The notes beneath the pieces were generated by a model that saw only the letters and a list, made by a program, of their open reading frames with translations, had not been told where the DNA came from and ran no database searches. From the NCBI RefSeq assembly GCF_014650555.1, contig NZ_BMVE01000001.1, forward strand, positions 62,001 through 126,000: a stretch of 64,000 nucleotides of DNA, written 5' to 3'. The position numbers and the translations under genes were made by a program. Below, piece after piece: positions 8,214-15,721 of the stretch (position 1 is the stretch's first letter; each line of letters begins with the position of its first letter). This DNA is from Streptomyces goshikiensis. GTDB lineage: Bacteria; Actinomycetota; Actinomycetes; Streptomycetales; Streptomycetaceae.

Positions 8214-9440
8214 ATGAACGCTCGCGCGCGCACTTTCATCGCCGCCGCCCTGGTCCTGGGCATCGCGTCCGGTCCGGCCGTCGCCCGGGCCGCCCCGGCT
8301 CCGGCCTCGGCATCTTCCGGTGTGAAGGCGCCGCCCGTGTTCTCGACGCCGCCCGACGCGGTGGCGCTGCGGAAGGCACTGGCCGGTGTGGGCGCCCGGA
8401 GCGAGGAGGCCACCGCCGCGCTGGTCCGGGTGGGCGGTACGAGCGGCGTCTGGCGGGGCGGCGCCGGCGTCGCGGACGTCCGTACGGGGCGGGGGCCCGT
8501 CGCGGGCGCCCGGTTCCGGGCCGGTTCGGTGACCAAGACCTTCACGGCGGCGGTGGTGCTGCAACTGGCCGCCGAGGGCCGGGTGGACCTGGACGGCCCG
8601 GTGCAGCGGTACCTGCCGGGGCTGCTGCCGGCCGGCCCCGGGGGCTTCGAGCCCATCAGCGTGCGGCAGTTGCTGAACCACACGAGCGGCATCCCCGCGG
8701 GTGACGGGCGGGAGACCCCGTTCGAGGAGCAGTACGCGCACCGTTTCGATGTGGTGGACCCGCATGCGCTGATCGCCGCCGCGGCGGCGAAGGGCCCCGA
8801 GTTCCGGCCGGGCAGTCGGCAGCACTACCTCAACATCGACTACACGGTCCTGGCCGTACTGGTCGAGAAGCTGACGGGGACGTCGTACGAGGAGGCGCTG
8901 TCCGCCCGGATCCTGAGGCCGCTGGGACTGCGCGACACCTCGGTTCCGGGGCGGGCGCAGAGCCGGATACCGGGTCCGCACCACCACGGCTACCAGGCGG
9001 TGCGGCAGCCCGGCGGGGGCACCTCGCTGGTCGATGTCACGGACTGGAACTCTTCGGCCAGTTGGGCCGCGGGGGACCTGATATCGACCACCGCGGATCT
9101 GGAGAAGTTCACCGTCGCGCTCTTCGGCGGCAAGGTCGTGCCGAAGGCACAGCTGGAGGAGATGTTCACGGTGCCCGCGGTGAAGGACTTCGAAACCGGG
9201 GAGGACGCCGTGCGAACGGCGGGCATGCAGCGGTTCGTGCTGCCGGACGGCACCGTGGCCTACGGCAAGACGGGCTCCCGGTACGGGTACAGCACCCTGA
9301 TCGGCGGGACGCGCGACCTCTCGCGCACCCTCGTCTACTCGGTCAACTCCACCGACGCCAAGGGCCCGGCCACGAAGGGGGTGACGCTCGGGATCATCAT
9401 GGCGGCCTTCACGAAGCCGGCATCGTCTCCAGCCGCTTGA
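8214..9440 (+). CDS. Secreted serine hydrolase, class C beta-lactamase/DD-peptidase fold
   Basis: This 408-residue exported enzyme has an N-terminal signal peptide ending near APAPASA and a penicillin-binding-protein-like domain. The active-site motif SVTK carries nucleophile Ser105. HYLNID supplies the Tyr-x-Asn element and YGKTGS the KTG triad near Lys352. The family includes D-alanyl-D-alanine carboxypeptidases and esterases; cell-wall trimming is likely but unproven. The ATG at 8214 follows AGGGGG; the longer open frame from 8160 would place non-signal sequence first. Its last 32 nt overlap the convergent membrane protein gene. Confidence 0.87.
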   Translation: MNARARTFIAAALVLGIASGPAVARAAPAPASASSGVKAPPVFSTPPDAVALRKALAGVGARSEEATAALVRVGGTSGVWRGGAGVADVRTGRGPVAGARFRAGSVTKTFTAAVVLQLAAEGRVDLDGPVQRYLPGLLPAGPGGFEPISVRQLLNHTSGIPAGDGRETPFEEQYAHRFDVVDPHALIAAAAAKGPEFRPGSRQHYLNIDYTVLAVLVEKLTGTSYEEALSARILRPLGLRDTSVPGRAQSRIPGPHHHGYQAVRQPGGGTSLVDVTDWNSSASWAAGDLISTTADLEKFTVALFGGKVVPKAQLEEMFTVPAVKDFETGEDAVRTAGMQRFVLPDGTVAYGKTGSRYGYSTLIGGTRDLSRTLVYSVNSTDAKGPATKGVTLGIIMAAFTKPASSPAA

Positions 9441-9876
9441 TCATGCGGCGGAGCACCAGCAGCGGGATGATCCCGAAGACCCCGAAGGACATGTCGATCA
9501 CGCTCCACCAGAAGGGGATCCCCCGGATGGGGCCGCAGATCAGGGCGAGCGGGATGATCCCGGCGCAGGCGATCATGCCTGCTTCGACGATCCATATGTT
9601 GCGGACGGGATCCCGGTGGACGCCGTAGAAGAAGACGGCGATCACCAGGTGGGCGAAGGCGAGCCAGTCGGTCCCGTAGAGGAGGAAGGGGTAGTCCGCG
9701 TCGGCCCGGTCCAGCCCGTCGCCCACCCGGCGCAGCCAGGTGTGGGAGATCAGGGAGTTGGCCCAGTGGAGCTCGGTGACCAGGGGGAAGGCCGTGAGCC
9801 CGCTGAGCACGAGGCAGACGAGGAACAGGACAAGCCAGGCACGGATACGCCGTTGGAGGGCGCTTCTCTCGCTCAT
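9409..9876 (-). CDS. Four-helix integral membrane protein, function unknown
   Basis: I do not recognise this family with certainty. From the ATG at 9876 the product has 155 residues and four hydrophobic helices, about residues 12-35, 70-92, 97-120 and 130-150, joined by short loops. The N-terminus is basic. An in-frame ATG at 9915 would put two palindromic operators inside the coding region, so 9876 is preferred. A TAGGCT box lies 7 nt before this ATG, suggesting a leaderless mRNA. The 3' end overlaps the convergent serine hydrolase by 32 nt. Tight control by a dimeric repressor is likely from the operators. Confidence 0.7.
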   Translation of the reverse strand: MSERSALQRRIRAWLVLFLVCLVLSGLTAFPLVTELHWANSLISHTWLRRVGDGLDRADADYPFLLYGTDWLAFAHLVIAVFFYGVHRDPVRNIWIVEAGMIACAGIIPLALICGPIRGIPFWWSVIDMSFGVFGIIPLLVLRRMIKRLETMPAS

Positions 9877-9898
9877 GATCGACAGCCTACGCCCATTT

Positions 9899-9934
9899 CT
9901 GAACGCGTTCAGCAAAATTCCTGAACATGTTCAG
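9899..9934. promoter_or_regulatory. Twin 14-bp palindromic operator
   Basis: CTGAACGCGTTCAG (9899-9912) and CTGAACATGTTCAG (9921-9934) are both perfect palindromes with centres 22 bp apart, two helical turns. They lie 23-58 nt upstream of the leftward membrane protein gene and would cover its -35 region. The form resembles TetR- or MarR-family operators. No regulator gene adjoins. Confidence 0.65.
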
Positions 9935-9976
9935 TCCGTGCGCCGGGCCTCGCTCGGAGCGGGCGGGGCGGGGCCG

Positions 9977-11155
9977 TCAGAGTCCGACGATGGCGTTCCA
10001 GCGCCTGGCGAGGGTGCGGCGTTCGACCGAGGAGATGTCCCGGGCCACGACGAGCCGGCGGCGCATGTCCTCGTCGGGGAAGATCAGCGGGTTCTCGGCC
10101 AGTTCGGCGGTCTCCTTGTCCTCGGCTGCGGCCAGGACCTCGCGGGCGGCCGGCACGGGGCAGACGTAGTTGACGGAGGCGGCGAGCTCGGCGGCCACCT
10201 CGGGGTCGTAGTAGAAGTCGATCAGCGCCTCGGCATTGGCCTTGTGCCGGGCGAGGTTGGGGACGAGCAGGCTCTCCGCCCAGAGCTCGGCGCCCTCCTC
10301 GGGGACCACGAACTCGATGTCCGGGTTGTCGGCCTGGAGCTGGATGGCGTCGCCGGAGTACGCCTGGCAGGCCAGTACGTCACCCTTGCTCAGATCGGAG
10401 GTGTAGTCGTTGCCGGTGAAGCGGCGGACGTGCTTCTTCTTCACCATGCTCTCGACCCGGTCGCACATCCGGTGGAAGTCGGACTCGGTCCACCGGGTGA
10501 CGTCCACGCCGTCGCCCTGCATCAGCAGCGCGAAGGACTCGTCGAGCCCGGAGAAAAGGGTGACCTTGCCCGCCAGGTCCGGGTGCCAGAGGTCGTTGAC
10601 GGACTTGATCTCCCGGCCGAGGGCCTTGCGGTTGTAGGCGATGCCGGTGATCCCCGACTGCCAGGGGACGGTGTGCAGCCGGCCCTCGTCGAAGGCGGGG
10701 GAGGCGAGCTGCGGGTCGAGGTGCGTGCTGACGTTGGACTGCGCCGAGCGGTCCATCTTCTGGGCCCAGCCCAGGTGGACGAAGCGGGCGGCCATCCAGT
10801 CGCTGACCACCACGAGGTCGTGGCCGGTCTCCTGGTGGTTCATGAGGGCCGGGCTGATCTTGCCGAAGAACTCGTCGTTGTCGTTGATCTCCTCGGTGTA
10901 GCGGACGGCGATGCCGGTCCGCTCCGTGAAGGCGGCCAGCGTGGGCCGGCGCGACTCGTCCTCCTCGTCGGTGTCGATGTAGAGCGGCCAGTTCGAGAAG
11001 GCGACGCTCTGGTCCCGGCCGGAGCGGTCCGGGCCTTCCCGGCGGTCCTCGGGGACGTAGGCCGCGGGCACGCCGCAGCCGGCGAGGCCGGCCACCAGGC
11101 CCGCGGCGCCCAGGCCGCGCAGCACCGCGCGGCGGGAGAAGGGGAGTTCAGGCAT
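9977..11155 (-). CDS. Polyamine ABC transporter substrate-binding lipoprotein (PotD-like)
   Basis: This is the second spermidine/putrescine-binding lipoprotein in the window, 392 residues. FSRRAVLRG near the start is a Tat-type twin arginine, followed by a hydrophobic stretch and the lipobox LAGC. The mature domain has the PotD phrases FSNWPLYIDTDE, NDNDEFFGKISP, VPWQSGITGIAYN and IDFYYDPEVAAELAASVNYVCPV. The ATG at 11155 is preferred; an upstream ATG at 11197 lies within a palindrome. It follows an ALDH gene on the same strand, repeating the arrangement at 1-2762. The membrane and ATPase subunits are not adjacent here, so it may share the permease encoded left of this window. Confidence 0.9.
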   Translation of the reverse strand: MPELPFSRRAVLRGLGAAGLVAGLAGCGVPAAYVPEDRREGPDRSGRDQSVAFSNWPLYIDTDEEDESRRPTLAAFTERTGIAVRYTEEINDNDEFFGKISPALMNHQETGHDLVVVSDWMAARFVHLGWAQKMDRSAQSNVSTHLDPQLASPAFDEGRLHTVPWQSGITGIAYNRKALGREIKSVNDLWHPDLAGKVTLFSGLDESFALLMQGDGVDVTRWTESDFHRMCDRVESMVKKKHVRRFTGNDYTSDLSKGDVLACQAYSGDAIQLQADNPDIEFVVPEEGAELWAESLLVPNLARHKANAEALIDFYYDPEVAAELAASVNYVCPVPAAREVLAAAEDKETAELAENPLIFPDEDMRRRLVVARDISSVERRTLARRWNAIVGL

Positions 11156-11184
11156 GGGCAAAGCCTGGGGGAACGAGAGGGGGC

Positions 11185-11212
11185 GGACAATAGACATGTT
11201 GTCTACTGCCCG
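11185..11212. promoter_or_regulatory. Dyad between ALDH and PotD genes, candidate operator or processing hairpin
   Basis: TAGACA, three bases and TGTCTA (11191-11205) form a 15-nt inverted repeat of GntR-like form. It is nested inside outer GGGCGG and CCGCCC arms. It lies in the 93-nt gap between the two genes, about 36 nt before the PotD start. It may modulate expression of the binding protein relative to the dehydrogenase. Confidence 0.4.
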
Positions 11213-11248
11213 CCCCGTCAGAGCTGTGTTGTGGTCAGCTCAACGCTG

Positions 11249-12688
11249 TCAGCCGTCGAGCGAGGTCATGACGTGCTTGATGCGCGTGTAGTCCTCGAAG
11301 CCGTAGGCGGAGAGGTCCTTGCCGTAGCCGGACTTCTTGAAGCCGCCGTGCGGCATCTCGGCGACGAGCGGGATGTGGGTGTTGATCCACACGCAGCCGA
11401 AGTCGAGGTTCTTGGACATCCGCATCGCGCGGCCGTGGTCCTTGGTCCACACGGAGGAGGCGAGGGCGAACTCGACGCCGTTCGCGTACTCCAGGGCCTG
11501 GGACTCGTCCGTGAAGGACTGGACGGTGATGACGGGGCCGAAGACCTCGTTCTGGATGATCTCGTCGTCCTGCTTCAGGCCGGAGACCACGGTCGGGGCG
11601 TAGAAGAAGCCCTTCTCGCCGACCCGGTGGCCGCCCGCCTCGACCTTGGCGTGCGCCGGGAGGCGCTCGATGAAGCCCGCGACCTGCTTCAGCTGGTTGG
11701 GGTTGTTCAGCGGGCCGTACAGCACGTCCTCGTCGTCCGGCTGGCCGGTCTTGGTGTCGGAGGCGGCCTTGGCCAGCGCGGAGACGAACTCGTCGTGGAT
11801 CGACTCGTGCACGAGCACGCGGGTGGCGGCCGTACAGTCCTGGCCGGCGTTGAAGTAGCCGGCGACGGCGATGTCCTCGACGGCCTTCGCGACGTCGGCG
11901 TCCTCGAAGACCACGACCGGGGCCTTGCCGCCGAGCTCCAGGTGGACGCGCTTGACGTCCTTGGAGGCGCTCTCGGCGACCTGCATGCCGGCGCGCACCG
12001 AGCCGGTGATGGAGGCCATCGCCGGGGTGGGGTGCTCGACCATGGCCTTGCCGGTCTCGCGGTCGCCGCAGATGACGTTGAAGACGCCCTTGGGCAGGAC
12101 CGAGTCCATGATCTCGGCCATCAGGACGGTGGAGGCCGGGGTGGTGTCCGAGGGCTTCAGGACGACCGTGTTGCCCGCGGCGAGGGCCGGGGCGAACTTC
12201 CAGACGGCCATCATCATCGGGTAGTTCCAGGGCGCGACCTGGGCGCAGACGCCGACCGGCTCGCGGCGGACGATCGAGGTCATCCCGTCCATGTACTCGC
12301 CGGCCGAGCGGCCTTCAAGGATGCGGGCCGCACCCGCGAAGAAGCGGATCTGGTCCACCATCGGCGGCAGCTCCTCGCTGGCCGTGAGGCCCAGCGGCTT
12401 GCCGGTGTTCTCCGACTCGGCGGCCACGAGCTCGTCCGCGCGCGCCTCGAAGGCGTCCGCGATCTTGAGCAGGGCCTTCTGCCGCTCCGACGGCGTGGTG
12501 TCGCGCCAGGCCGGGAAGGCGGCGGCGGCCGCGGCCATGGCCGCGTCCACGTCGGCCTGGCCGGACAGCGGAGCGGTGGCGTACGCCTCGCCGGTGGCGG
12601 GGTTGACCACCTCGGTGGTCCGCCCGTCGGCGGCGTCCTTGAACTCCCCGCCGATGTAGTTGCGCAGACGACGCAGTTCGGTGGTCAC
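11249..12688 (-). CDS. Gamma-aminobutyraldehyde dehydrogenase (ALDH superfamily), second copy
   Basis: This 479-residue ALDH probably converts 4-aminobutanal to GABA. The catalytic cysteine is in AGQDCTAATR (about Cys285), the Glu in HLELGGKAPV, and the C-terminus carries MPHGGFKKSGYGKD. The GTG at 12688, beginning V-TTELRRLRNYIGGEF, is chosen because AGGAG lies 10 nt upstream; the longer open frame to 12736 lacks a site. It is divergent from the Lrp regulator and the aminotransferase, which should supply its aldehyde substrate. Compared with the copy at 1242-2762 it lacks about 20 C-terminal residues and is closer to the E. coli PatD/YdcW form. Confidence 0.92.
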   Translation of the reverse strand: MTTELRRLRNYIGGEFKDAADGRTTEVVNPATGEAYATAPLSGQADVDAAMAAAAAAFPAWRDTTPSERQKALLKIADAFEARADELVAAESENTGKPLGLTASEELPPMVDQIRFFAGAARILEGRSAGEYMDGMTSIVRREPVGVCAQVAPWNYPMMMAVWKFAPALAAGNTVVLKPSDTTPASTVLMAEIMDSVLPKGVFNVICGDRETGKAMVEHPTPAMASITGSVRAGMQVAESASKDVKRVHLELGGKAPVVVFEDADVAKAVEDIAVAGYFNAGQDCTAATRVLVHESIHDEFVSALAKAASDTKTGQPDDEDVLYGPLNNPNQLKQVAGFIERLPAHAKVEAGGHRVGEKGFFYAPTVVSGLKQDDEIIQNEVFGPVITVQSFTDESQALEYANGVEFALASSVWTKDHGRAMRMSKNLDFGCVWINTHIPLVAEMPHGGFKKSGYGKDLSAYGFEDYTRIKHVMTSLDG

Positions 12689-12857
12689 TACAGCCACACT
12701 CCTGATCACATGTCCAATGGTTGAGACGATCCCCAAGCCTAGCCCCTCGGCGGACGCTTTCGACAGGGGCAGACTCGGTGAACTACGAAATCAGTGAGAT
12801 CCGAACCTCCAAACAACGGATTTCATCGATTCCGTCTTGCGGAACGGACGACTCCTC
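12689..12857. promoter_or_regulatory. Divergent promoter region of ALDH and Lrp genes
   Basis: This intergenic stretch holds both start regions. A spaced dyad, GAAATC at about 12787 and GATTTC at about 12820, lies just upstream of the Lrp gene. It resembles the AT-rich repeats bound by Lrp octamers, so auto-control and control of the ALDH gene are plausible. Confidence 0.4.
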
Positions 12858-13361
12858 GTGCACAGTGAGGTCGTGGTCAGTCGAAGCGCAGATTCCAGGA
12901 ACAGACAACCGTCCCCTTCGGTCGATGCTGTGTCCCTGGCGATCATCGAGCAACTGCAAGAGGACGGACGCCGTCCCTACGCCGCGATCGGCAAGGCCGT
13001 CGGCCTTTCCGAGGCGGCTGTGCGCCAGCGCGTGCAGAAGCTGCTCGACCAGGGGGTCATGCAGATCGTCGCCGTCACCGACCCGCTCACCGTGGGGCTG
13101 CGGCGCCAGGCGATGGTCGGCATCAACGTCGAGGGAGACCTCGACCCCGTGGCGGACGCGTTGACCGCGATGGCCGAGTGCGAGTACGTGGTCATGACCG
13201 CGGGCTCGTTCGACCTGATGGTGGAAATCGTCTGCGAGGACGACGACCACCTGCTCGACACGATCAACAAGAAGATCCGCGCGCTCCCCGGCGTGCGATC
13301 AACCGAAAGCTTCGTTTATCTGAAGCTGAAGAAGCAGACCTACATGTGGGGAACCCGATAA
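12858..13361 (+). CDS. Lrp/AsnC family transcriptional regulator
   Basis: This 167-residue regulator has an N-terminal AsnC-type HTH (SLAIIEQLQEDGRR, then AAIGKAVGLSEAAVRQRV) and a C-terminal RAM ligand-binding domain. The latter has MVGINVEGD, VVMTAGSFDLMVEIVCED and a conserved GVRSTESFVYLKLKKQ end. It should respond to an amino acid or polyamine breakdown product and control the adjoining aminotransferase and ALDH genes. The start is uncertain: TTG 12837, GTG 12858 and GTG 12873 are in frame and none has an ideal ribosome site. The aminotransferase begins 2 nt after its stop, so they form an operon. Confidence 0.9.
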   Translation: MHSEVVVSRSADSRNRQPSPSVDAVSLAIIEQLQEDGRRPYAAIGKAVGLSEAAVRQRVQKLLDQGVMQIVAVTDPLTVGLRRQAMVGINVEGDLDPVADALTAMAECEYVVMTAGSFDLMVEIVCEDDDHLLDTINKKIRALPGVRSTESFVYLKLKKQTYMWGTR

Positions 13362-13363
13362 CC

Positions 13364-14725
13364 GTGAGCCAGGACCTCTCCAAGACCGCGTACGACCACC
13401 TGTGGATGCACTTCACCCGCATGTCGTCCTACGAGAACTCCCCCGTCCCCACCATCGTCCGGGGCGAGGGCACCTACATCTGGGACGACAAGGGCAAGCG
13501 CTACCTCGACGGTCTCGCCGGACTGTTCGTGGTCAACGCCGGTCACGGCCGCAAGGAACTGGCCGAGGTCGCCTACAAGCAGGCGCAGGAACTCGCCTTC
13601 TTCCCCATCTGGTCGTACGCGCACCCCAAGGCCGTCGAACTCGCCGAGCGCCTCGCCCACTACGCCCCCGGCGACCTCAACAAGGTCTTCTTCACCACCG
13701 GTGGCGGCGAGGCCGTCGAGACCGCCTGGAAGCTGGCCAAGCAGTACTTCAAGCTCCAGGGCAAGCACACCAAGTACAAGGTGATCTCCCGCGCGGTGGC
13801 CTACCACGGCACCCCGCAGGGCGCCCTGTCCATCACCGGTCTGCCGGCCCTGAAGGCCCCCTTCGAGCCGCTGGTCCCCGGCGCGCACAAGGTGCCGAAC
13901 ACCAACATCTACCGCGCCCCGATCTTCGGCGACGACCCGGAGGCCTACGGCCGCTGGTGCGCCGACCAGATCGAGCAGGAGATCCTTTTCGAGGGCGCCG
14001 ACACCGTCGCCGCCGTCTTCCTGGAGCCGGTGCAGAACGCCGGCGGCTGCTTCCCGCCGCCGCCCGGGTACTTCCAGCGCGTCCGCGAGATCTGCGACGA
14101 GTACGACGTCCTGCTCGTCTCCGACGAGACGATCTGCGCGTTCGGCCGCCTCGGCACGATGTTCGCCTGTGACAAGTTCGACTACGTGCCGGACATGATC
14201 ACCTGCGCCAAGGGCATGACCTCGGGCTACTCCCCGATCGGTGCCTGCATCATCTCGGACCGCCTCGCGGAGCCGTTCTACAAGGGTGACAACACCTTCC
14301 TGCACGGCTACACCTTCGGCGGCCACCCGGTCTCCTCGGCCGTCGCGCTGGCCAACCTCGACATCTTCGACAAGGAGGGCCTCAACCAGCACGTGCTGGA
14401 CAACGAGGGCGCCTTCTTCTCGACGCTGAAGAAGCTGCACGACCTGCCGATCGTCGGCGACGTCCGCGGCAACGGCTACTTCTACGGCATCGAGCTCGTC
14501 AAGGACAAGGTCACGAAGGAGTCCTTCACGGACGAGGAGACGGAGCGCGTGCTCTACGGCTTCCTCTCCAAGGCGCTCTTCGAGAACGGCCTGTACTGCC
14601 GGGCCGACGACCGCGGCGACCCGGTCATCCAGCTGGCCCCGCCGCTGATCGCGGACCAGGGCACCTTCGACGAGATCGAGGGGATCCTGCGCTCGGTGCT
14701 CACCGAGGCGTGGACCAAGCTGTAA
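13364..14725 (+). CDS. Class III aminotransferase (polyamine/omega-amino acid transaminase)
   Basis: This 453-residue fold-type I PLP enzyme binds PLP through the lysine in ITCAKGMTSGYSP (Lys283). Other landmarks are FFTTGGGEAVETAWKLA, VAYHGTPQGALSITG, the PLP aspartate in LLVSDETICAFGRLG and HGYTFGGHPVSSAVALANL. Such enzymes move the amino group of putrescine, GABA or beta-alanine to pyruvate or 2-oxoglutarate. Beside an Lrp regulator and two aminobutyraldehyde dehydrogenases, a diamine:pyruvate or GABA transaminase role is likely. The GTG at 13364 begins SQDLSKTAYDHLWMHF, a familiar N-terminus. A terminator follows at 14765. Confidence 0.92.
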   Translation: MSQDLSKTAYDHLWMHFTRMSSYENSPVPTIVRGEGTYIWDDKGKRYLDGLAGLFVVNAGHGRKELAEVAYKQAQELAFFPIWSYAHPKAVELAERLAHYAPGDLNKVFFTTGGGEAVETAWKLAKQYFKLQGKHTKYKVISRAVAYHGTPQGALSITGLPALKAPFEPLVPGAHKVPNTNIYRAPIFGDDPEAYGRWCADQIEQEILFEGADTVAAVFLEPVQNAGGCFPPPPGYFQRVREICDEYDVLLVSDETICAFGRLGTMFACDKFDYVPDMITCAKGMTSGYSPIGACIISDRLAEPFYKGDNTFLHGYTFGGHPVSSAVALANLDIFDKEGLNQHVLDNEGAFFSTLKKLHDLPIVGDVRGNGYFYGIELVKDKVTKESFTDEETERVLYGFLSKALFENGLYCRADDRGDPVIQLAPPLIADQGTFDEIEGILRSVLTEAWTKL

Positions 14726-14764
14726 CCGAGCTCCACCGTCCAGGCTGCCAACAGTCCGGATGCC

Positions 14765-14809
14765 CGGCCCGGATCCCCCGTTCGAGTGAGAACGCGGGGG
14801 TCCGGGCCG
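14765..14809 (+). terminator. Hairpin terminator after the aminotransferase
   Basis: CGGCCCGGATCCCCCG pairs with CGGGGGTCCGGGCCG across a 14-nt loop, with one bulged base. It lies 40 nt after the aminotransferase stop and ahead of the ABC transporter operon. Confidence 0.75.
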
Positions 14810-14908
14810 TGTGCTGTCACCATCCGAGCGGTTCGTCTCTTTACATCTCAGTGCGGCGTCAGTGACTCAACGGGCTCCGCTTCGTTCCCCCGGACGGAGG
14901 TGTACGCC

Positions 14909-15721
14909 ATGGTGGCTCCACCGGACACTGCCCCACCCGACAATGACGTCCTCTGGGCTCGGTCCCTTCACTACTCCCACAGCGGTTCACCCGGCCTGAT
15001 CGGGGTCTCGGCCGGCGTCCGCCAGGGCGAGATCCTCGCCGTGACGGGACCGCGCGGCAGCGGCAAGACCACTCTGCTGCGCTGCCTCTCGGGGCAGTTG
15101 GTGCCCGAACAGGGCGAGGTCTGGTTCAACGGCGTGCCCGTGCACACCATGGGCGCCCTGGTCCGCGAACGGCTGCGCCGCGACCGGTTCGGCTGGATCG
15201 ACCCCGAGCCCCGGCTGCTGCCCGAGCTCAAGGTCTGGGAGAACGCCGCGCTGCCGCTGCTGATCGGCGGCGCCTCGCACCGCGCCGCCAAGACGGCCGC
15301 CTGCGCATGGCTGGACCGCCTCGACATCGGCGGCTTCGCCCGCAAACGCCCGTCCGCGCTGACCCGGGCCGAGTGCCAGCGGGTCGCCCTGGCGCGGGCC
15401 CTGGTCAGCGAGCCCGCGGTGATCTTCGCCGACGAGCCGACGGCCTCACTGCACCGCGCCGAGCGCGCCCTGCTCATGCGCACCCTCACCACCGCCGCCC
15501 GCTCCCACGGGATCACCGTCCTGCTCGCCACCCACGACGAGGAGAGCGCTGCCGCCGCCGACCGGCGGATCGCCCTGCTCGACGGCCGGCCCGCCGAGGC
15601 CGCGGAGGCCGTCGAGGCCACTGGGACAGCCGAGGCCGCTGAGGCCGCCGGCGAGGGGTCCGCGCCCACCGGCTCCACCGAGACCCCGGAGGACCAGGCC
15701 GCGTGCTCGCTCTCCGCCTAG
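14909..15721 (+). CDS. ABC transporter ATP-binding protein with degenerate Q-loop and signature motif
   Basis: This 270-residue ATPase resembles MacB/LolD-type exporter ATPases. The Walker A GPRGSGKTT, Walker B VIFADEPT and H-loop LATHDEE are intact. The usual Q-loop glutamine is replaced in FGWIDPEPRLLPEL, and the signature LSGGE reads LTRAE. ATP binding is likely; hydrolysis efficiency is open to doubt. An Ala/Glu-rich tail of about 40 residues follows the fold. The ATG at 14909 has GGAGG 8 nt upstream. The permease gene overlaps its last 19 nt. What it transports is unknown. Confidence 0.85.
   Translation: MVAPPDTAPPDNDVLWARSLHYSHSGSPGLIGVSAGVRQGEILAVTGPRGSGKTTLLRCLSGQLVPEQGEVWFNGVPVHTMGALVRERLRRDRFGWIDPEPRLLPELKVWENAALPLLIGGASHRAAKTAACAWLDRLDIGGFARKRPSALTRAECQRVALARALVSEPAVIFADEPTASLHRAERALLMRTLTTAARSHGITVLLATHDEESAAAADRRIALLDGRPAEAAEAVEATGTAEAAEAAGEGSAPTGSTETPEDQAACSLSA

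Noticed and set aside
9740..12724. 994-codon open frame on the plus strand
   Set aside because: It is antisense to an ALDH and a PotD gene with clear motifs; the Val/Gly/Asp-rich product is the usual high-GC shadow.
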